Shown in pieces: positions 27,108 through 38,654 of a stretch of DNA of 64,000 nucleotides. The DNA is taken from assembly GCA_001897745.1 (NCBI GenBank), contig MKUH01000018.1, forward strand, positions 1-64,000. The letters run 5' to 3'. The notes under the pieces are model-generated. The model was given only the letters and a program-made list of their open reading frames with translations. It searched no databases and was not told where the DNA came from. Positions within the stretch are counted from its first letter, which is position 1, and each line of letters starts with the position of its first letter. This DNA is from Candidatus Accumulibacter sp. 66-26. Its GTDB lineage: Bacteria > Pseudomonadota > Gammaproteobacteria > Burkholderiales > Rhodocyclaceae. The position numbers and the translations under genes were made by a program.

Positions 27108-28202
27108 ATGACCGTCAATCTGCTCGATTTCGATGCCGCCGGCCTGACGGCCTATTTCGCCGAACACGGCGAGAAGCCGTTTCGCGCCAAACAGGTGCTG
27201 CGCTGGATGCATCACTTCGGGCAGAGCGATTTCGACGCCATGACCGACATCGCCAAGAGCCTGCGCGAAAAGCTCCGGGCGATGGCGGTGGTGGCGCCGC
27301 CCGCGGTCGTCTCGGACAAGTTGTCCGACGACGGCACGCGCAAGTTCCTGATCGACGTCGGCGGCGGCAACGCCGTCGAAACGGTCTTCATCCCCGAATC
27401 CGAGCGGGGAACGCTGTGCATTTCCACGCAGGCCGGCTGCGCCCTCGACTGCTCGTTCTGCTCGACCGGCAAGCAGGGCTTCAACCGCAACCTGTCGGTG
27501 GGCGAGATCATCGGCCAACTGTGGCAGGCCAACCGCGCCCTCGGCGCCGATCCGAAAGGCGATCGCATCATCAGCAACGTCGTGATGATGGGCATGGGCG
27601 AGCCGCTCGCCAATTTCGAGAACACCGTGACGGCCCTGCGCCTGATGCTCGACGACAACGCCTACGGGCTGTCGCGCCGGCGCGTGACCGTCTCCACCTC
27701 GGGCCTCGTGCCGGCGCTCGATCGCCTGCGCGACGAGTGCCCGGTGGCCCTGGCCGTTTCGCTGCACGCGCCGAACGACGCGCTGCGCGACGAACTGGTG
27801 CCGATCAATCAAAAATATCCGCTGCGCGAACTGATGGCTGCCTGCCGGCGCTATCTGGAAAAGGCGCCGCGCGATTTCGTGACCTTCGAGTACGTCATGC
27901 TCGACGGCGTGAACGACTCCGACGCGCATGCGCGCGAGTTGCTGGCGCTGACGCGCGACGTGCCGTGCAAGTTCAATCTGATACCCTTCAACCCGTTCCC
28001 CGGTTCGCCGTACAAGCGGTCGCAGGCGACGCGCATCCGCCGCTTCGCCGAGATACTGATCGAAGCCGGGGTCGTGACGACGACGCGCAAGACGCGCGGC
28101 GACGACATCGACGCGGCCTGCGGCCAACTGGCGGGCCAGGTGCTCGACAAGACGCGGCGGACCGAACGCCGAATCATCGATCTTCGCGAGGTCAGGCAAT
28201 GA
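27108..28202 (+). CDS. rlmN: 23S rRNA (A2503-C2)/tRNA (A37-C2) methyltransferase RlmN
   Basis: This 364-residue radical-SAM enzyme methylates C2 of A2503 in 23S rRNA and A37 of some tRNAs. The [4Fe-4S] cysteines are C111/C115/C118 (CALDCSFC), and the two catalytic cysteines are probably C104 and C338, by correspondence with C118 and C355 of E. coli. The [12 protein letters not shown] and [12 protein letters not shown] motifs are intact. Its stop overlaps pilW (ATGA). Confidence 0.96.
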   Translation: MTVNLLDFDAAGLTAYFAEHGEKPFRAKQVLRWMHHFGQSDFDAMTDIAKSLREKLRAMAVVAPPAVVSDKLSDDGTRKFLIDVGGGNAVETVFIPESERGTLCISTQAGCALDCSFCSTGKQGFNRNLSVGEIIGQLWQANRALGADPKGDRIISNVVMMGMGEPLANFENTVTALRLMLDDNAYGLSRRRVTVSTSGLVPALDRLRDECPVALAVSLHAPNDALRDELVPINQKYPLRELMAACRRYLEKAPRDFVTFEYVMLDGVNDSDAHARELLALTRDVPCKFNLIPFNPFPGSPYKRSQATRIRRFAEILIEAGVVTTTRKTRGDDIDAACGQLAGQVLDKTRRTERRIIDLREVRQ

Positions 28203-29002
28203 AGAAGGTATTTTCCGCCCTGTGCGCGGTTGTTTTCCTGGGGGCGTGCGCGCAGGGGACGGTCGGCTCCGCGGCGACCCAGAACGCCACGCAGGCCAGC
28301 TCCGAAGTGGCGACCAGCGGCGGCGTCGGCGACCCGCGCACGCGCGCCAAGCTGCATACCGAGCTCGGTTCCTTGTATTTCCAGGACGGCAACATGGCGG
28401 TGGCGCTCCAGGAGCTCGGCATCGCGCTCGACATCGACGCGAACTACGCGCCGGCCTACAACGTGCGCGGACTGGTGCACGTCTATCTGCGCGAGATGGA
28501 GGCGGCCGACCGGGACTTCCAGCAGGCGCTGCGCCTGGTCGGCAACGACCCCGAGGTGAACAACAACTACGGCTGGTTCCTCTGTCAGTCGAACCGCGAG
28601 AAGGAGTCGCTCGGCTACTTCATGCGCGCCATCAAGAATCCGCTCTACCAGACGCCGGATCGCGCCTACCTGAACGCCGGGCTGTGCTCGCTGAAAATCA
28701 ACGACCTCGCCGCCGCCGAGGACTACTTCCAGAAGGCCCTGCGCGTTTCTCCCGACAACACGCAGGCGACCTTCCAGCTGGCCGGAATCAACTACAAGCG
28801 CGGCAAGCTGGAAGAGGCGAAGAAGCTGATCGCCGCGGTGATGCGCCGCGTCGAGCCGAACGCCGAGCTGCTGTGGCTGGGCCTGCGCGTCGAACGTCAG
28901 CTGGGAGACCGTGCCGCGGAGGCGAACTACGCCACCCAGCTGCGCAGAAAATTCTCCGGTTCGCCCGAATATCAGGCGCTACTGAAAGGCAATTTTGAAT
29001 GA
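28199..29002 (+). CDS. pilW: Type IV pilus biogenesis TPR lipoprotein PilW/PilF
   Basis: A 267-residue outer-membrane lipoprotein with lipobox FLGAC (Cys 17) and about six tetratricopeptide repeats (residues 50-250). PilW/PilF assists outer-membrane assembly of the PilQ secretin for type IV pili. The position between rlmN and rodZ is the normal place of this gene in many beta- and gammaproteobacteria. It overlaps both neighbours by four bases. Confidence 0.9.
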   Translation: MKKVFSALCAVVFLGACAQGTVGSAATQNATQASSEVATSGGVGDPRTRAKLHTELGSLYFQDGNMAVALQELGIALDIDANYAPAYNVRGLVHVYLREMEAADRDFQQALRLVGNDPEVNNNYGWFLCQSNREKESLGYFMRAIKNPLYQTPDRAYLNAGLCSLKINDLAAAEDYFQKALRVSPDNTQATFQLAGINYKRGKLEEAKKLIAAVMRRVEPNAELLWLGLRVERQLGDRAAEANYATQLRRKFSGSPEYQALLKGNFE

Positions 29003-30024
29003 GTGAAGAAAACCTCGATCCGTCGTCGCCCAGCCTGTCCGAGAACGTCGAGGCGGAGGCGCCGGCGGTCATGCAGCCCGCCGTCGGCGAACAACTGCGC
29101 GCGGCGCGCGAGGCGAAGGGCATGCGTTCGGCGGATGTGGCACAGGCGCTCAAGCTCAGCACCCGCCAGGTCGACGCGCTGGAAGCCGGCGATTGGTCCG
29201 GCCTGCCGGGTCAGACCTTCATTCGCGGCTTCGTCCGCAACTACGCCCGGTTGCTCCGGCTCGACCCCGACGTGCTGGTTGGCCAACTCGACCCGCGCCT
29301 GATGCCCGAACTGCCGCGCCTCGACGTTTCGTCCTCGATCAGCGCCGCGCTGCCGCGCACCGGCGGGCCGCAGCGCCGCGATTTCATGGTGGTGCTCGCG
29401 GGGCTGCTGCTCGTCGTGCTGGCGGTCCTGGCCTTCTTCTTCGTGCCGCCGGATTTCTGGCAGTCGCGTCTGGCCGAATGGTCGGCGGCGTCCGCGCGCG
29501 TCGATGCGCCGGCTGCTGAATCCTCGGCGCCGACCGACGCCGCTCCCGCCGAGCCGGCGCCGCCGGCCGCGCCCCCGCCGGCGCCCGAGGCGCCCGCCCC
29601 GGCAGCGGCCGCAGCGCCCGCCTCGGCGGCGAGTACGCCCGCTGCGCAGCCTGTCCTGCAGCCGGTCTCGCAGCCCTCGCAGCCCCTGCCTCAGCCGGCC
29701 ACGCCGCCAGCCCCGGTCGCCGCACCGGCCGCTCAGCCGGCGTCGCCGCCGGCTGCGACGGCGCCGGCTGCGACGGCGCCGGCCCGCGCAGGCGGCGTGC
29801 AACTGGTCTTCACCCAGCCATCGTGGGTGGAAATCCGCGACCGCAGCGGACAGATCATCTTCTCGCAGCTCAATCCGGCCGGGAGCCAGCGCTACGTCGA
29901 AGGCGAGCCGCCTTTCGCGCTGGTGGTCGGCAACGCCACGCATGTGACCGTGAAATACAAAGGGAAGCCCGTCGAGCTGTCGCAGCGCAGCAAGGACGAC
30001 GTGGCGCGCCTGACTCTCGAATGA
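28999..30024 (+). CDS. rodZ: RodZ-like cytoskeletal helix-turn-helix membrane protein
   Basis: A 341-residue single-pass membrane protein linking MreB to the cell wall machinery. An N-terminal Cro-like helix-turn-helix (about residues 28-95), a membrane helix (about 132-152), a Pro/Ala-rich linker (about 165-265) and a C-terminal beta domain (about 270-341, [15 protein letters not shown] region) match the family. The linker carries a 15-bp tandem duplication. Its stop overlaps ispG. Confidence 0.88.
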   Translation: MSEENLDPSSPSLSENVEAEAPAVMQPAVGEQLRAAREAKGMRSADVAQALKLSTRQVDALEAGDWSGLPGQTFIRGFVRNYARLLRLDPDVLVGQLDPRLMPELPRLDVSSSISAALPRTGGPQRRDFMVVLAGLLLVVLAVLAFFFVPPDFWQSRLAEWSAASARVDAPAAESSAPTDAAPAEPAPPAAPPPAPEAPAPAAAAAPASAASTPAAQPVLQPVSQPSQPLPQPATPPAPVAAPAAQPASPPAATAPAATAPARAGGVQLVFTQPSWVEIRDRSGQIIFSQLNPAGSQRYVEGEPPFALVVGNATHVTVKYKGKPVELSQRSKDDVARLTLE

Positions 30025-31274
30025 CCATGAAACAAGCGATGCAATCCGGCAACCGTCGTTCGACGCGCGCCGTCCGGGTCGGCCAGGTGACGATCGGCGG
30101 CGACGCCCCGGTCGTCGTCCAGTCGATGACCAATACCGATACCGTCGATTACCTGAAGACGGCGATCCAGTGCGCCGAGCTGGCGCGCGCCGGCTCCGAA
30201 CTGGTGCGCATCACGGTCAATACGCCGGAGGCCGCGGCCGCCGTGCCGAAGATCCGCGAGCACCTCGACCGCATGGGCTGCGACGTGCCGCTGATCGGCG
30301 ATTTCCACTACAACGGTCATCGCCTGCTGGCCGACCATCCCGAATGCGCGCGCATCCTCGCCAAGTACCGGATCAATCCGGGCAACGTCGGGCACGGCAA
30401 GAAGCGCGACGAGCAGTTCGCGCAGATGATCGAGATCGCCTGCCAGTACGACAAGCCGGTGCGCATCGGCGTCAACTGGGGCAGCCTCGACCAGGACCTG
30501 CTGGCGCGCATCATGGACGAGAACGCCGGGCGTGCCGAACCGAAGGACGCCATCGAGGTGATGCGCGAGGCGATGGTCACCTCCGCGCTCGAATCCGCCG
30601 CCAAGGCCGAGGAACTCGGGCTGGCGGGCGACAAGATCATCCTGTCGTGCAAGGTGTCGGGGGTGCAGGACCTGATCGCCATCTACCGCGAGCTGTCGCA
30701 GCGCTCCGATTACCCGTTGCACCTCGGCCTGACCGAGGCGGGCATGGGCTCCAAGGGCATCGTCGCGTCGACCGCAGCGATGTCGGTGCTGCTGCAGGAG
30801 GGGATCGGCGATACCATCCGCGTTTCGCTGACTCCCGAGCCGAACGGCAAGCGCACGCAGGAAGTCGTCGTCGCCCAGGAGATGCTGCAGACCATGGGGC
30901 TGCGCGCCTTCACGCCGATGGTCGCGGCCTGTCCCGGCTGCGGCCGCACGACGAGCACCTTCTTCCAGGAACTCGCGCAGTCGATCCAGGACCACGTGCG
31001 CGAGCAGATGCCGGCCTGGCGCCTCGAGTACGACGGCGTCGAGAACATGACGTTGGCCGTCATGGGCTGCGTGGTCAACGGCCCGGGCGAGAGCAAGCAC
31101 GCCAACATCGGCATCAGCCTGCCGGGCACCGGCGAAGTGCCGGCGGCGCCGGTCTTCGAGGACGGCGCGAAAACCGTCACCCTGCGCGGCGACCGCATCG
31201 CCGAAGAATTCACCGCCATCGTCGACCGCTACGTGGCGCGTACCTACCAGAGAAAGATCGCAGCAAAGTCATGA
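30021..31274 (+). CDS. ispG: 4-hydroxy-3-methylbut-2-en-1-yl diphosphate synthase (flavodoxin/ferredoxin)
   Basis: IspG (GcpE) is the penultimate enzyme of the MEP isoprenoid pathway, reducing MEcPP to HMBPP. The 417-residue protein has the TIM-barrel part with [11 protein letters not shown] and the [10 protein letters not shown] segment, and the [4Fe-4S] cysteines in CPGCGRT and [12 protein letters not shown] 30021 overlaps the rodZ stop; a second ATG lies two codons later. The hisS start follows directly. Confidence 0.95.
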   Translation: MTMKQAMQSGNRRSTRAVRVGQVTIGGDAPVVVQSMTNTDTVDYLKTAIQCAELARAGSELVRITVNTPEAAAAVPKIREHLDRMGCDVPLIGDFHYNGHRLLADHPECARILAKYRINPGNVGHGKKRDEQFAQMIEIACQYDKPVRIGVNWGSLDQDLLARIMDENAGRAEPKDAIEVMREAMVTSALESAAKAEELGLAGDKIILSCKVSGVQDLIAIYRELSQRSDYPLHLGLTEAGMGSKGIVASTAAMSVLLQEGIGDTIRVSLTPEPNGKRTQEVVVAQEMLQTMGLRAFTPMVAACPGCGRTTSTFFQELAQSIQDHVREQMPAWRLEYDGVENMTLAVMGCVVNGPGESKHANIGISLPGTGEVPAAPVFEDGAKTVTLRGDRIAEEFTAIVDRYVARTYQRKIAAKS

Positions 31275-32566
31275 GTCAAAACATCCAGTCCGTCCGCGGG
31301 ATGAACGACATCCTGCCCGGCGAGGCCGAGTTCTGGGAGCTGTTCGAGGAAACGGTCCGTTCGTGGCTGAAGAGCTACGGCTACCGTCCGATCCGCATGC
31401 CGATCGTCGAACCGACCCCGCTCTTCAAGCGCGCCATCGGCGAAGTCACCGACATCGTCGAGAAGGAAATGTATTCCTTCGTCGACAGCCTCAACGGCGA
31501 ACCGCTGACGCTGCGCCCCGAAGGCACGGCCGGCTGCGTGCGCGCCGTCATCCAGCACAATCTGATCGCCCAGCAGCCGCAGCGCCTGTACTACATGGGC
31601 CAGATGTTCCGCCACGAGCGCCCGCAGAAGGGGCGCTACCGCCAGTTCCATCAGGTCGGCGTCGAATCGCTCGGTTTTTCCGGGCCGGACATCGACGCCG
31701 AGCAGATCCTGATGGGCGCGCGCCTGTGGGACGACCTCGGCCTCGAAGGCATCAAGCTGCAGCTCAACACGCTCGGCCAGCCGGCCGAGCGCGCCAAGCA
31801 TCGCGCCGAGCTGATCGCCTACTTCGAAAAGCACGCCGAGTTGCTCGACGAGGACGCCAAGCGCCGCCTGCACAGCAATCCGCTGCGCATCCTCGACAGC
31901 AAGAATCCGGCGATGCAGGAGATGATCGCCGGCGCGCCGAAGCTGATCGACCACCTCGGCGCCGAATCGCTCGCCCACTTCGAGGGCGTGCAGCAGGTGC
32001 TGCGCGACGCCGGCCAGCCGTATGAAATCAACCCGCGCCTCGTGCGCGGCCTCGACTACTACAATCTCACGGTTTTCGAGTGGGTCACCGACCGCCTCGG
32101 CGCGCAGGGCACCGTCTGCGCCGGCGGCCGTTACGACGGTCTGGTCGAACAGCTCGGCGGCAAGCCGGCGCCGGCCTGCGGTTTCGCCATGGGCGTCGAG
32201 CGCCTGATCGCGCTGATCCGCGAATCGGGCGGCGAACCGGCGGCGCCGGGCGTCGACGTTTACGTCGTGCATCAGGGCGCGGCCGCCTCGCGCCTCGCGC
32301 CGCGCGTCGCCGAAGGGCTGCGCGACAACGGCATCGACGTGTTGTTCCACTGCGGCGGGGGTAGTTTCAAGTCGCAGATGAAGAAGGCTGACGCCTCGGG
32401 CGCCGCCTTCGCCGTCATCATCGGCGACGACGAAGCCGCCGCCGGCGAAGTGACGCTCAAGACCTTGCGTTCGGAAGACGGCCAGCCGGGCCAGCAGAAA
32501 CGCGTCGGCGTCGACAACGTCGCCGACGAAATCATGAATTCCTTAATGGATTGGGAAGAAGCGTAA
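31271..32566 (+). CDS. hisS: Histidyl-tRNA synthetase
   Basis: The 431-residue class II synthetase charges tRNA-His. Visible are the N-terminal [10 protein letters not shown], motif 2 [19 protein letters not shown], the HisA signature [15 protein letters not shown], motif 3 GFAMGVERL and a C-terminal anticodon-binding domain. Length is close to E. coli HisS (424). It overlaps ispG (ATGA) and yfgM (TAATG). Confidence 0.97.
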   Translation: MSQNIQSVRGMNDILPGEAEFWELFEETVRSWLKSYGYRPIRMPIVEPTPLFKRAIGEVTDIVEKEMYSFVDSLNGEPLTLRPEGTAGCVRAVIQHNLIAQQPQRLYYMGQMFRHERPQKGRYRQFHQVGVESLGFSGPDIDAEQILMGARLWDDLGLEGIKLQLNTLGQPAERAKHRAELIAYFEKHAELLDEDAKRRLHSNPLRILDSKNPAMQEMIAGAPKLIDHLGAESLAHFEGVQQVLRDAGQPYEINPRLVRGLDYYNLTVFEWVTDRLGAQGTVCAGGRYDGLVEQLGGKPAPACGFAMGVERLIALIRESGGEPAAPGVDVYVVHQGAAASRLAPRVAEGLRDNGIDVLFHCGGGSFKSQMKKADASGAAFAVIIGDDEAAAGEVTLKTLRSEDGQPGQQKRVGVDNVADEIMNSLMDWEEA

Positions 32567-33249
32567 TGGCTACCTACGACCTCGAAGAGCAGGAACAACT
32601 CGCCGAAATGAAGGCGTGGTGGAAGCAGTACGGCAATCTGGTGACCGGCATCGTCGCTGCCGCCGCCATCGGCGTGATCGCCTGGCAGGGCTGGAACTGG
32701 TATCAGCGCAGCCAGGCCGGGCAGGCGTCGATGGTCTACAACGTGCTGCAGAAGGCCGTGATGGAAAAGGACCTGCAGCGCGCCAAGGCGGCGAGCGGCG
32801 AACTGCTCGAGAAGTTCGGCCGCACGACCTACGCGCCGCTCGGTGCGCTGACCGCCGCCAAGGCGATGTTCGATTCCGGCGACCTGAAGACCGCCAAGCT
32901 GCAGCTGACCTGGGTCGTCGAGCACGGCAACGACGAGCTGCGCGATCTCGCGCGCCTGCGCCTGGCTGCGGTCCTGCTCGACGAAAAGGCATACGACGAG
33001 GCGCTCAAGCAGCTCGACGGCAAGACCGCGCCGGGCTTCGCGGTGCGTTTCGCCGAGAGCCGCGGCGACGTGCTCGGTGCGCAGGGCAAGAAGGAAGAGG
33101 CGCGCAGCGCCTATCAGGCAGCGCTCGCCAAGCTCGACGAAGCCGACGCCTCCGGCAAGGGCAAGAATTCCCTGCAGGACAAGCAGGCGAACGCCCCCTA
33201 CCGCGAAATGCTGCAGCAGAAGCTCGATTCGCTCGGGGGGAGCAAGTAA
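32566..33249 (+). CDS. yfgM: YfgM-family ancillary SecYEG translocon protein
   Basis: A 227-residue protein with a short cytoplasmic N-terminus, one membrane helix (about residues 23-42) and a periplasmic TPR-like helical domain. YfgM associates with the Sec translocon and the chaperone PpiD. Position between hisS and bamB is the conserved one. The start shares one base with the hisS stop. Confidence 0.88.
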   Translation: MATYDLEEQEQLAEMKAWWKQYGNLVTGIVAAAAIGVIAWQGWNWYQRSQAGQASMVYNVLQKAVMEKDLQRAKAASGELLEKFGRTTYAPLGALTAAKAMFDSGDLKTAKLQLTWVVEHGNDELRDLARLRLAAVLLDEKAYDEALKQLDGKTAPGFAVRFAESRGDVLGAQGKKEEARSAYQAALAKLDEADASGKGKNSLQDKQANAPYREMLQQKLDSLGGSK

Positions 33250-34394
33250 TGAACGCGCGCCTTGCCGCGGTCGTGCTGCCGCTGCTGCTGGCCGGCTGCT
33301 CGACCCTCGAGTCGCTGAATCCCTTCGCCAGCAAGCCTTCCGGTCCGCAAATGGCGGAACTGCAACCGATCAAGCCGAGCGCCGAGGCGCGCGTCGTCTG
33401 GCGCGAAGGCGTCGGCAAGGGCGAGGACTACGTCTTTGCGCCGGCCGTGGTCGGTTCGTCGGTCTATGCGGCGGGCAGGGACGGTAGCCTGGTGCGCATC
33501 GACGACGGCAGGCAGGTGTGGAAGATCAAGGCCGAACTGCCGCTGTCCGGCGGCGTCGGCGCCGACGGAAACATGGTCGTGGTCGGGACCGCCAAGGGCG
33601 ATCTGCTGGCCTACGCCGCGGCCGACGGCAAGCTGCTGTGGAAGTCCCGCGCGAGCAGCGAAATCCTCGCGGCGCCGGTGCTCGGCGACGGCATCGTCGT
33701 CGTGCGCAGCGGCGACAACCGCCTCGCCGCCTTCGACGTGAACGACGGCAAGCGCAAGTGGATCTACCAGCGGCCGACGCCGGCGCTCTCGCTGCGCGTC
33801 ACGGCCAGCCCGGTGGTTTCCGACAAATACGTTTTCGCCGGCTTCCCGGGCGGCAAGCTGGTCGCCGTGAGCACGGGTAACGGCGCCGCCCTGTGGGAAG
33901 GAACCGTGGCCCAGCCCAAGGGGACGACCGAACTCGACCGCGTGGCCGATATCACCAGCGCGCCGGTGATCGACGGCCGCGACATCTGCGCCGTCGCCTT
34001 TCAGGGGCGCGTCGCTTGTTTCGATCTCGGGACCGGCAACCTGGCCTGGGCGCGCGACATGTCGAGCGCCGCCGGCCTCGCCCTCGACGGCCGCTACGTC
34101 TACGTCTCCGACGACAAGGGCGCGGTGCATGCGCTCGACCGCGCCAGCGGCGCCAGCATCTGGAAGCAGGACAAGCTCGCGCTGCGGCGCCTGACGGCAC
34201 CGCTTGCGCTGCGCAGCCTGCTCGCCGTGGCGGACGTGCAGGGCGTCGTGCATTTTCTCAACCGCGAGGACGGCTCTTTCGCCGCCCGCGTGACGACCGA
34301 CGGCAGTCCCGTCGTCGCCGCGCTGCGTCCGCTGGGCTCCGGCCTGGTGCTGCAGACGCGTAACGGCGGTATCTACGCCATCGAGGCGCAATGA
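33249..34394 (+). CDS. bamB: Outer membrane assembly lipoprotein BamB
   Basis: A 381-residue lipoprotein (lipobox LLAGC, Cys 17) of the BAM complex, which inserts beta-barrel proteins in the outer membrane. The body is an eight-bladed propeller of PQQ-like repeats such as [18 protein letters not shown] and [18 protein letters not shown]. It starts one base into the yfgM stop and overlaps der. Confidence 0.94.
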   Translation: MNARLAAVVLPLLLAGCSTLESLNPFASKPSGPQMAELQPIKPSAEARVVWREGVGKGEDYVFAPAVVGSSVYAAGRDGSLVRIDDGRQVWKIKAELPLSGGVGADGNMVVVGTAKGDLLAYAAADGKLLWKSRASSEILAAPVLGDGIVVVRSGDNRLAAFDVNDGKRKWIYQRPTPALSLRVTASPVVSDKYVFAGFPGGKLVAVSTGNGAALWEGTVAQPKGTTELDRVADITSAPVIDGRDICAVAFQGRVACFDLGTGNLAWARDMSSAAGLALDGRYVYVSDDKGAVHALDRASGASIWKQDKLALRRLTAPLALRSLLAVADVQGVVHFLNREDGSFAARVTTDGSPVVAALRPLGSGLVLQTRNGGIYAIEAQ

Positions 34395-35758
34395 AACCTA
34401 GTATTGTTCTGGTCGGCCGTCCGAACGTCGGCAAATCCACGCTGTTCAACCGCCTGACCAAGACGCGCGACGCCATCGTCGCCGACATCCCCGGCCTCAC
34501 CCGCGACCGCCACTACGGCCACGGCAAGCTCGGCAGCAAGCCCTATCTGGTGATCGATACCGGCGGTTTCGAACCGCTCGCCAAGGACGGCATCATGCAC
34601 GAGATGGCGCGCCAGACCGAGCAGGCCATCGTCGAGGCGGACGTCATCATCTTCGTGGTCGACGGCCGCACCGGCCTCACGGCGCAGGACAAGGAGATCG
34701 CCAACAAGCTGCGCAAGGCCGACCGGCCGGTGTTCGTCGCGGTGAACAAGTCGGAAGGCATGAACCGCGGCATCGTCATCGCCGACTTCCACGAGCTCGC
34801 TCTCGGCGAACCGCTCGGCATCTCGGCGACGCACGGCGAGGGCGTGCGCGCGCTGGTCGAGCTGGCGCTCGAACCCTACCCCGAGCCGGAGGACGACCGG
34901 GAGAAGGACGATGTGCTCAAGGTCGCCATCGTCGGCCGCCCGAACGTCGGCAAGAGCACGATGATCAACGCCCTGCTCGGCGAGGAGCGCGTGATCGCCT
35001 TCGACCAGCCGGGCACCACGCGCGATGCGATCTACGTCGACTTCGAACGCGGCGGCCGCAAATACACGCTGATCGACACCGCCGGCCTGCGCCGCAAGGG
35101 CAAGGTCTTCGAAACGATCGAGAAGTTTTCCGTGATCAAGACCTTGCAGTCGATCGAGGACGCGCACGTCGTCGTCCTCGTGCTCGACGCGCGACAGGAC
35201 ATCTCCGACCAGGACGCGCACATCGCCGGCTTCGTCGTCGAATCGGGGCGGGCGCTGGTCGTCGCGGTGAATAAATGGGACGGTCTCGATCCCTACGTGC
35301 GCGAACGCATCAAGGGCGATCTCGAGCGCAAGCTGAAGTTTCTCGATTTCGCCAAGTTCCACTACGTCTCGGCGCTCAAGGGGCAGGGGCTGGAGCAGGT
35401 CTTCCGTTCGGTCGATGCCGCCTACAAGGCCGCCACGGCGAATCTGTCGACGCCGCAGCTGACGCGCACGCTGATCGACGCGGTGGCCAAGCAGTCGCCG
35501 CCGCGCCACGGCATCTTCCGCCCGAAGCTGCGCTATGCGCACCAGGGCGGACAGAATCCGCCGCTGATCGTGATTCACGGCAATGCGCTCGAGCATATTC
35601 CGGACAGTTATCGCCGCTATCTGGAACATATCTTCCGGGAAGTGTTCAAATTGCAGGGAACGCCGTTGCGCATCCAGTTCAACGTTTCCCACAATCCGTT
35701 CGCGGATCGCAAGCCGCCCGAGAAGAATCGGCGCAAACCCAAGCCCGAGGACTCCTGA
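34391..35758 (+). CDS. der: Ribosome biogenesis GTPase Der (EngA)
   Basis: The 455-residue essential GTPase has two tandem G domains, each with GRPNVGKST (about residues 8-16 and 183-191), and a C-terminal KH-like domain. It acts in 50S subunit maturation. Overlap with bamB by four bases completes the rlmN-to-der series. Confidence 0.96.
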   Translation: MKPSIVLVGRPNVGKSTLFNRLTKTRDAIVADIPGLTRDRHYGHGKLGSKPYLVIDTGGFEPLAKDGIMHEMARQTEQAIVEADVIIFVVDGRTGLTAQDKEIANKLRKADRPVFVAVNKSEGMNRGIVIADFHELALGEPLGISATHGEGVRALVELALEPYPEPEDDREKDDVLKVAIVGRPNVGKSTMINALLGEERVIAFDQPGTTRDAIYVDFERGGRKYTLIDTAGLRRKGKVFETIEKFSVIKTLQSIEDAHVVVLVLDARQDISDQDAHIAGFVVESGRALVVAVNKWDGLDPYVRERIKGDLERKLKFLDFAKFHYVSALKGQGLEQVFRSVDAAYKAATANLSTPQLTRTLIDAVAKQSPPRHGIFRPKLRYAHQGGQNPPLIVIHGNALEHIPDSYRRYLEHIFREVFKLQGTPLRIQFNVSHNPFADRKPPEKNRRKPKPEDS

Positions 35759-35848
35759 GCGTTTGGTTTGATTTCCGCATATGGCAATGCGTAGCGAAAT
35801 CAATTAAGCTAGCCCCTCCAAAACACAACGAAACATGGAGTTCGAACC

Positions 35849-36088
35849 ATGAGCAATAAAGGGCAACTTTTACAAGACCCGTTCCTCAACACGCTTCGCC
35901 GCGAGCACGTTCCGGTTTCGATTTATCTGGTCAATGGCATCAAGTTGCAAGGCCAGGTCGAATCTTTCGACCAGTACGTCGTTCTCCTCAAGAACACCGT
36001 GACGCAGATGGTCTACAAGCACGCCATTTCGACGGTCGTTCCGGCGCGTCCGGTCACCATCCAGCAGGATGGCGGCAACGAAGCGTGA
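35849..36088 (+). CDS. hfq: RNA chaperone Hfq
   Basis: This 79-residue Sm-like protein forms hexamers that pair small RNAs with mRNAs. The Sm1 region ([24 protein letters not shown], about residues 9-31) and the Sm2 motif YKHAIST are intact. The C-terminus is short, as in betaproteobacteria. TGGAG lies 9 bases before ATG. The 90 bases between der and hfq are relatively AT-rich and probably hold a promoter, but no clear -10/-35 pair was found. Confidence 0.97.
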   Translation: MSNKGQLLQDPFLNTLRREHVPVSIYLVNGIKLQGQVESFDQYVVLLKNTVTQMVYKHAISTVVPARPVTIQQDGGNEA

Positions 36089-36204
36089 TTGTCCCCGCGC
36101 AGTCGTTCCAACGGCTCGCCGCTCCGGCGGTGAGCCGCTCAGTCTCCGGTTTTTCGCGTTTCCCGATTTTTCCTTCTTGTCTTTCCTCCCGGTAGGGCAC
36201 GGCC

Positions 36205-37377
36205 ATGTCTGAACGTCCCGCCGCCGGCGAACGCGCGGTGATCGTCCAGCTCGATTTCGGCCGCGACGACATTCCCGAGCAGCTCGAAGAGGTCCGCCTG
36301 CTCGCCGAGTCGGCGGGGGCGACGCTGTGCGGCGAAGTCTACGGGCGCCGGCAGAGTCCCGACGCGGCGACCTTCGCAGGCAAGGGCAAGGTGCAGGAAG
36401 TGGCGGCCGAACTCGCCGCGCACGACGCCGATCTCGTCATCTTCAACCACGAGCTGTCGCCGGCCCAGCAACGCAATCTCGAACGCACCCTGCAGTGTCG
36501 CGTGATCGACCGCACCAGCCTGATTCTCGACATCTTCGCGCAGCGCGCGCAGAGCGCCGAAGGCAAGCTGCAAGTCGAACTCGCCCAGCTCGACCATCTG
36601 GCGACCCGGCTGGTGCGCGGCTGGACCCACCTGGAGCGCCAGAAGGGCGGCATCGGTCTGCGCGGCCCCGGCGAGACGCAGCTGGAGACCGACCGCCGTC
36701 TGCTCGGCATCCGCGTCAAGCTGCTCAAGGAGCGCCTGGCCAAGGTCGAGCGGCAGCGCGGCGTGCAGCGCAAGGCACGGGCGCGCGGCGACGTCCTCAA
36801 CGTCTCTCTGGTCGGCTACACCAACGCCGGCAAGTCGACGCTGTTCAACGCGCTGACGCACGCCGGCGTCTATGCCGCCAATCAGCTGTTCGCCACGCTC
36901 GACACGACCTCGCGCAAGCTGTGGCTGCCGGAAGTGGGCAATATCGTGATTTCGGATACCGTGGGCTTCATCCGCGATCTGCCGCATTCGCTGGTCGCCG
37001 CCTTTCACGCGACGCTGGAGGCGACGGCGCAGGCCGATCTGCTGCTGCATGTGGTGGACTCGGCGAGTCCGTCGCGCGACGACCAGATTGCCGAGGTCAA
37101 TAAGGTCCTGCTCGAGATCGGCGCCCAGGATGTGCCCCAGATCCTGGTCCTCAACAAGCTGGATCTGACCGGGCTGCCGCCCGCTGCCGAGCGGGACGAG
37201 TATGGTAGAATCCAGCGTGTTCGCGTCAGCGCGAGAACCGGCGAAGGTCTGCCGCTGCTGCGCGAAACCCTGACCGAGTCGGCACTCGAAAAGGCGCGCA
37301 CTACGCGCCACCGGCAGTCGACCGACGAATCTCCGCCAACCCCCGACACCGTTTTGGACTCAGGTTCCTCCCTATGA
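36205..37377 (+). CDS. hflX: Ribosome-associated GTPase HflX
   Basis: A 390-residue GTPase that splits stalled ribosomes. The N-terminal HflX domain and the glycine-rich GGIGLRGPGETQLETDRR linker (about residues 149-166) precede the G domain with GYTNAGKSTLFN, DTVGFIRDLP and NKLDL. It follows hfq by 116 bases, a gap that holds an imperfect hairpin (36111-36136) but no clear terminator. Confidence 0.95.
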   Translation: MSERPAAGERAVIVQLDFGRDDIPEQLEEVRLLAESAGATLCGEVYGRRQSPDAATFAGKGKVQEVAAELAAHDADLVIFNHELSPAQQRNLERTLQCRVIDRTSLILDIFAQRAQSAEGKLQVELAQLDHLATRLVRGWTHLERQKGGIGLRGPGETQLETDRRLLGIRVKLLKERLAKVERQRGVQRKARARGDVLNVSLVGYTNAGKSTLFNALTHAGVYAANQLFATLDTTSRKLWLPEVGNIVISDTVGFIRDLPHSLVAAFHATLEATAQADLLLHVVDSASPSRDDQIAEVNKVLLEIGAQDVPQILVLNKLDLTGLPPAAERDEYGRIQRVRVSARTGEGLPLLRETLTESALEKARTTRHRQSTDESPPTPDTVLDSGSSL

Positions 37378-37397
37378 TCGCAAGCATTGGAGTACTC

Positions 37398-38654
37398 ATG
37401 TCGCTCAATGACCCGCAGTGGGGCAACCGCGGCAACGATGGCGGCAAGCGCCCCAACCAGGGGCCCCCCGATCTCGAAGAGCTGTGGCGCGATTTCAATC
37501 GCCGCCTGTCCGGCCTGTTCGACAAGAAGGGCAGCGGCGGCAACAACGGCGGCGGCGACCGCCCACAGCTCGAATTCAACCCTAAGTTCCTCGGTAGCGG
37601 CATCGGCCTGCTCCTCGCGCTGGTCGCCGTCGTCTGGCTGGCCAGCGGCTTCTACATCGTCGATGCTTCGCAACGCGGCCTCGTCCTGCAGTTCGGCAAG
37701 TTCAAGGAAGCGACCGAGTCCGGCCTGCGCTGGCGCCTGCCGTACCCGATCCAGTCGCATGAGCTGGTGAACATCTCCGGCGTGCGTACCATCGAGGTCG
37801 GCTACCGCGGCAGCGAGAAGAACAAGGTGCTCAAGGAAGCACTGATGCTGACCGACGACGAGAACATCATCAACATCCAGTTCGCCGTCCAGTACATCCT
37901 CAAGGACCCGGTCGAGTACATCTTCAACAACCGCAATCCGGACGATTCGGTGATGCAGGCCGCCGAGACGGCGATCCGCGAAATCGTCGGCAAGAGCAAG
38001 ATGGACTTCGTGCTCTACGAAGGGCGCGAGCAGATCGCGGTCAACGCCTCCAAGCTGATGCAGGACATCCTCGACCGCTACAAGACCGGCATCCTGATCT
38101 CCAAGGTCACGATGCAGAACGCCCAGCCGCCGGAGCAGGTGCAAGCGGCCTTCGACGACGCCGTGAAGGCCGGGCAGGATCGCGAACGCCAGAAAAACGA
38201 AGGCCAAGCTTACGCCAACGACGTGATTCCGAAGGCGCAGGGCACGGCCGCGCGCCTGCATCAGGAGGCCGACGGTTACCGGCAGCGCATCATCGCCACC
38301 GCCGAGGGCGATGCCAGCCGCTTCAAGCAGATCAACACCGAGTACGCGAAGGCGCCGGAAGTGACGCGCAGCCGCATGTACCTGGAAACGATGCAGCAGA
38401 TTTACGCGAATACCAGCAAGGTGATGGTGGATACCAAGGGGCAGGGCAATCTGCTCTATCTGCCGCTCGACAAGCTGATGCAGGCCAGCGGTGCGGTTGC
38501 TGCCTCGCCGGCCGGCGTCGGCAGCAGTTCCGAAATGCCGGCGCAGGTGCGCAGCGCGCCGGCGATTTCCAACGAGACGCCGCCGCAGGTGGTCGACAGA
38601 AATGACACGCGAACGCGCGATTCCCTGCGCTCGCGCGATCGGGAGGCACGTTGA
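37398..38654 (+). CDS. hflK: FtsH-protease modulator HflK
   Basis: A 418-residue SPFH-family membrane protein that forms a large complex with HflC around FtsH. A Gly/Asn/Lys-rich N-terminus is followed by one membrane helix (about residues 66-86) and the SPFH domain (GFYIVDASQRGLVLQFGKF onward). ATG 37398 with TTGGAG upstream is preferred over an upstream ATG overlapping hflX. The stop overlaps hflC. Confidence 0.95.
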   Translation: MSLNDPQWGNRGNDGGKRPNQGPPDLEELWRDFNRRLSGLFDKKGSGGNNGGGDRPQLEFNPKFLGSGIGLLLALVAVVWLASGFYIVDASQRGLVLQFGKFKEATESGLRWRLPYPIQSHELVNISGVRTIEVGYRGSEKNKVLKEALMLTDDENIINIQFAVQYILKDPVEYIFNNRNPDDSVMQAAETAIREIVGKSKMDFVLYEGREQIAVNASKLMQDILDRYKTGILISKVTMQNAQPPEQVQAAFDDAVKAGQDRERQKNEGQAYANDVIPKAQGTAARLHQEADGYRQRIIATAEGDASRFKQINTEYAKAPEVTRSRMYLETMQQIYANTSKVMVDTKGQGNLLYLPLDKLMQASGAVAASPAGVGSSSEMPAQVRSAPAISNETPPQVVDRNDTRTRDSLRSRDREAR

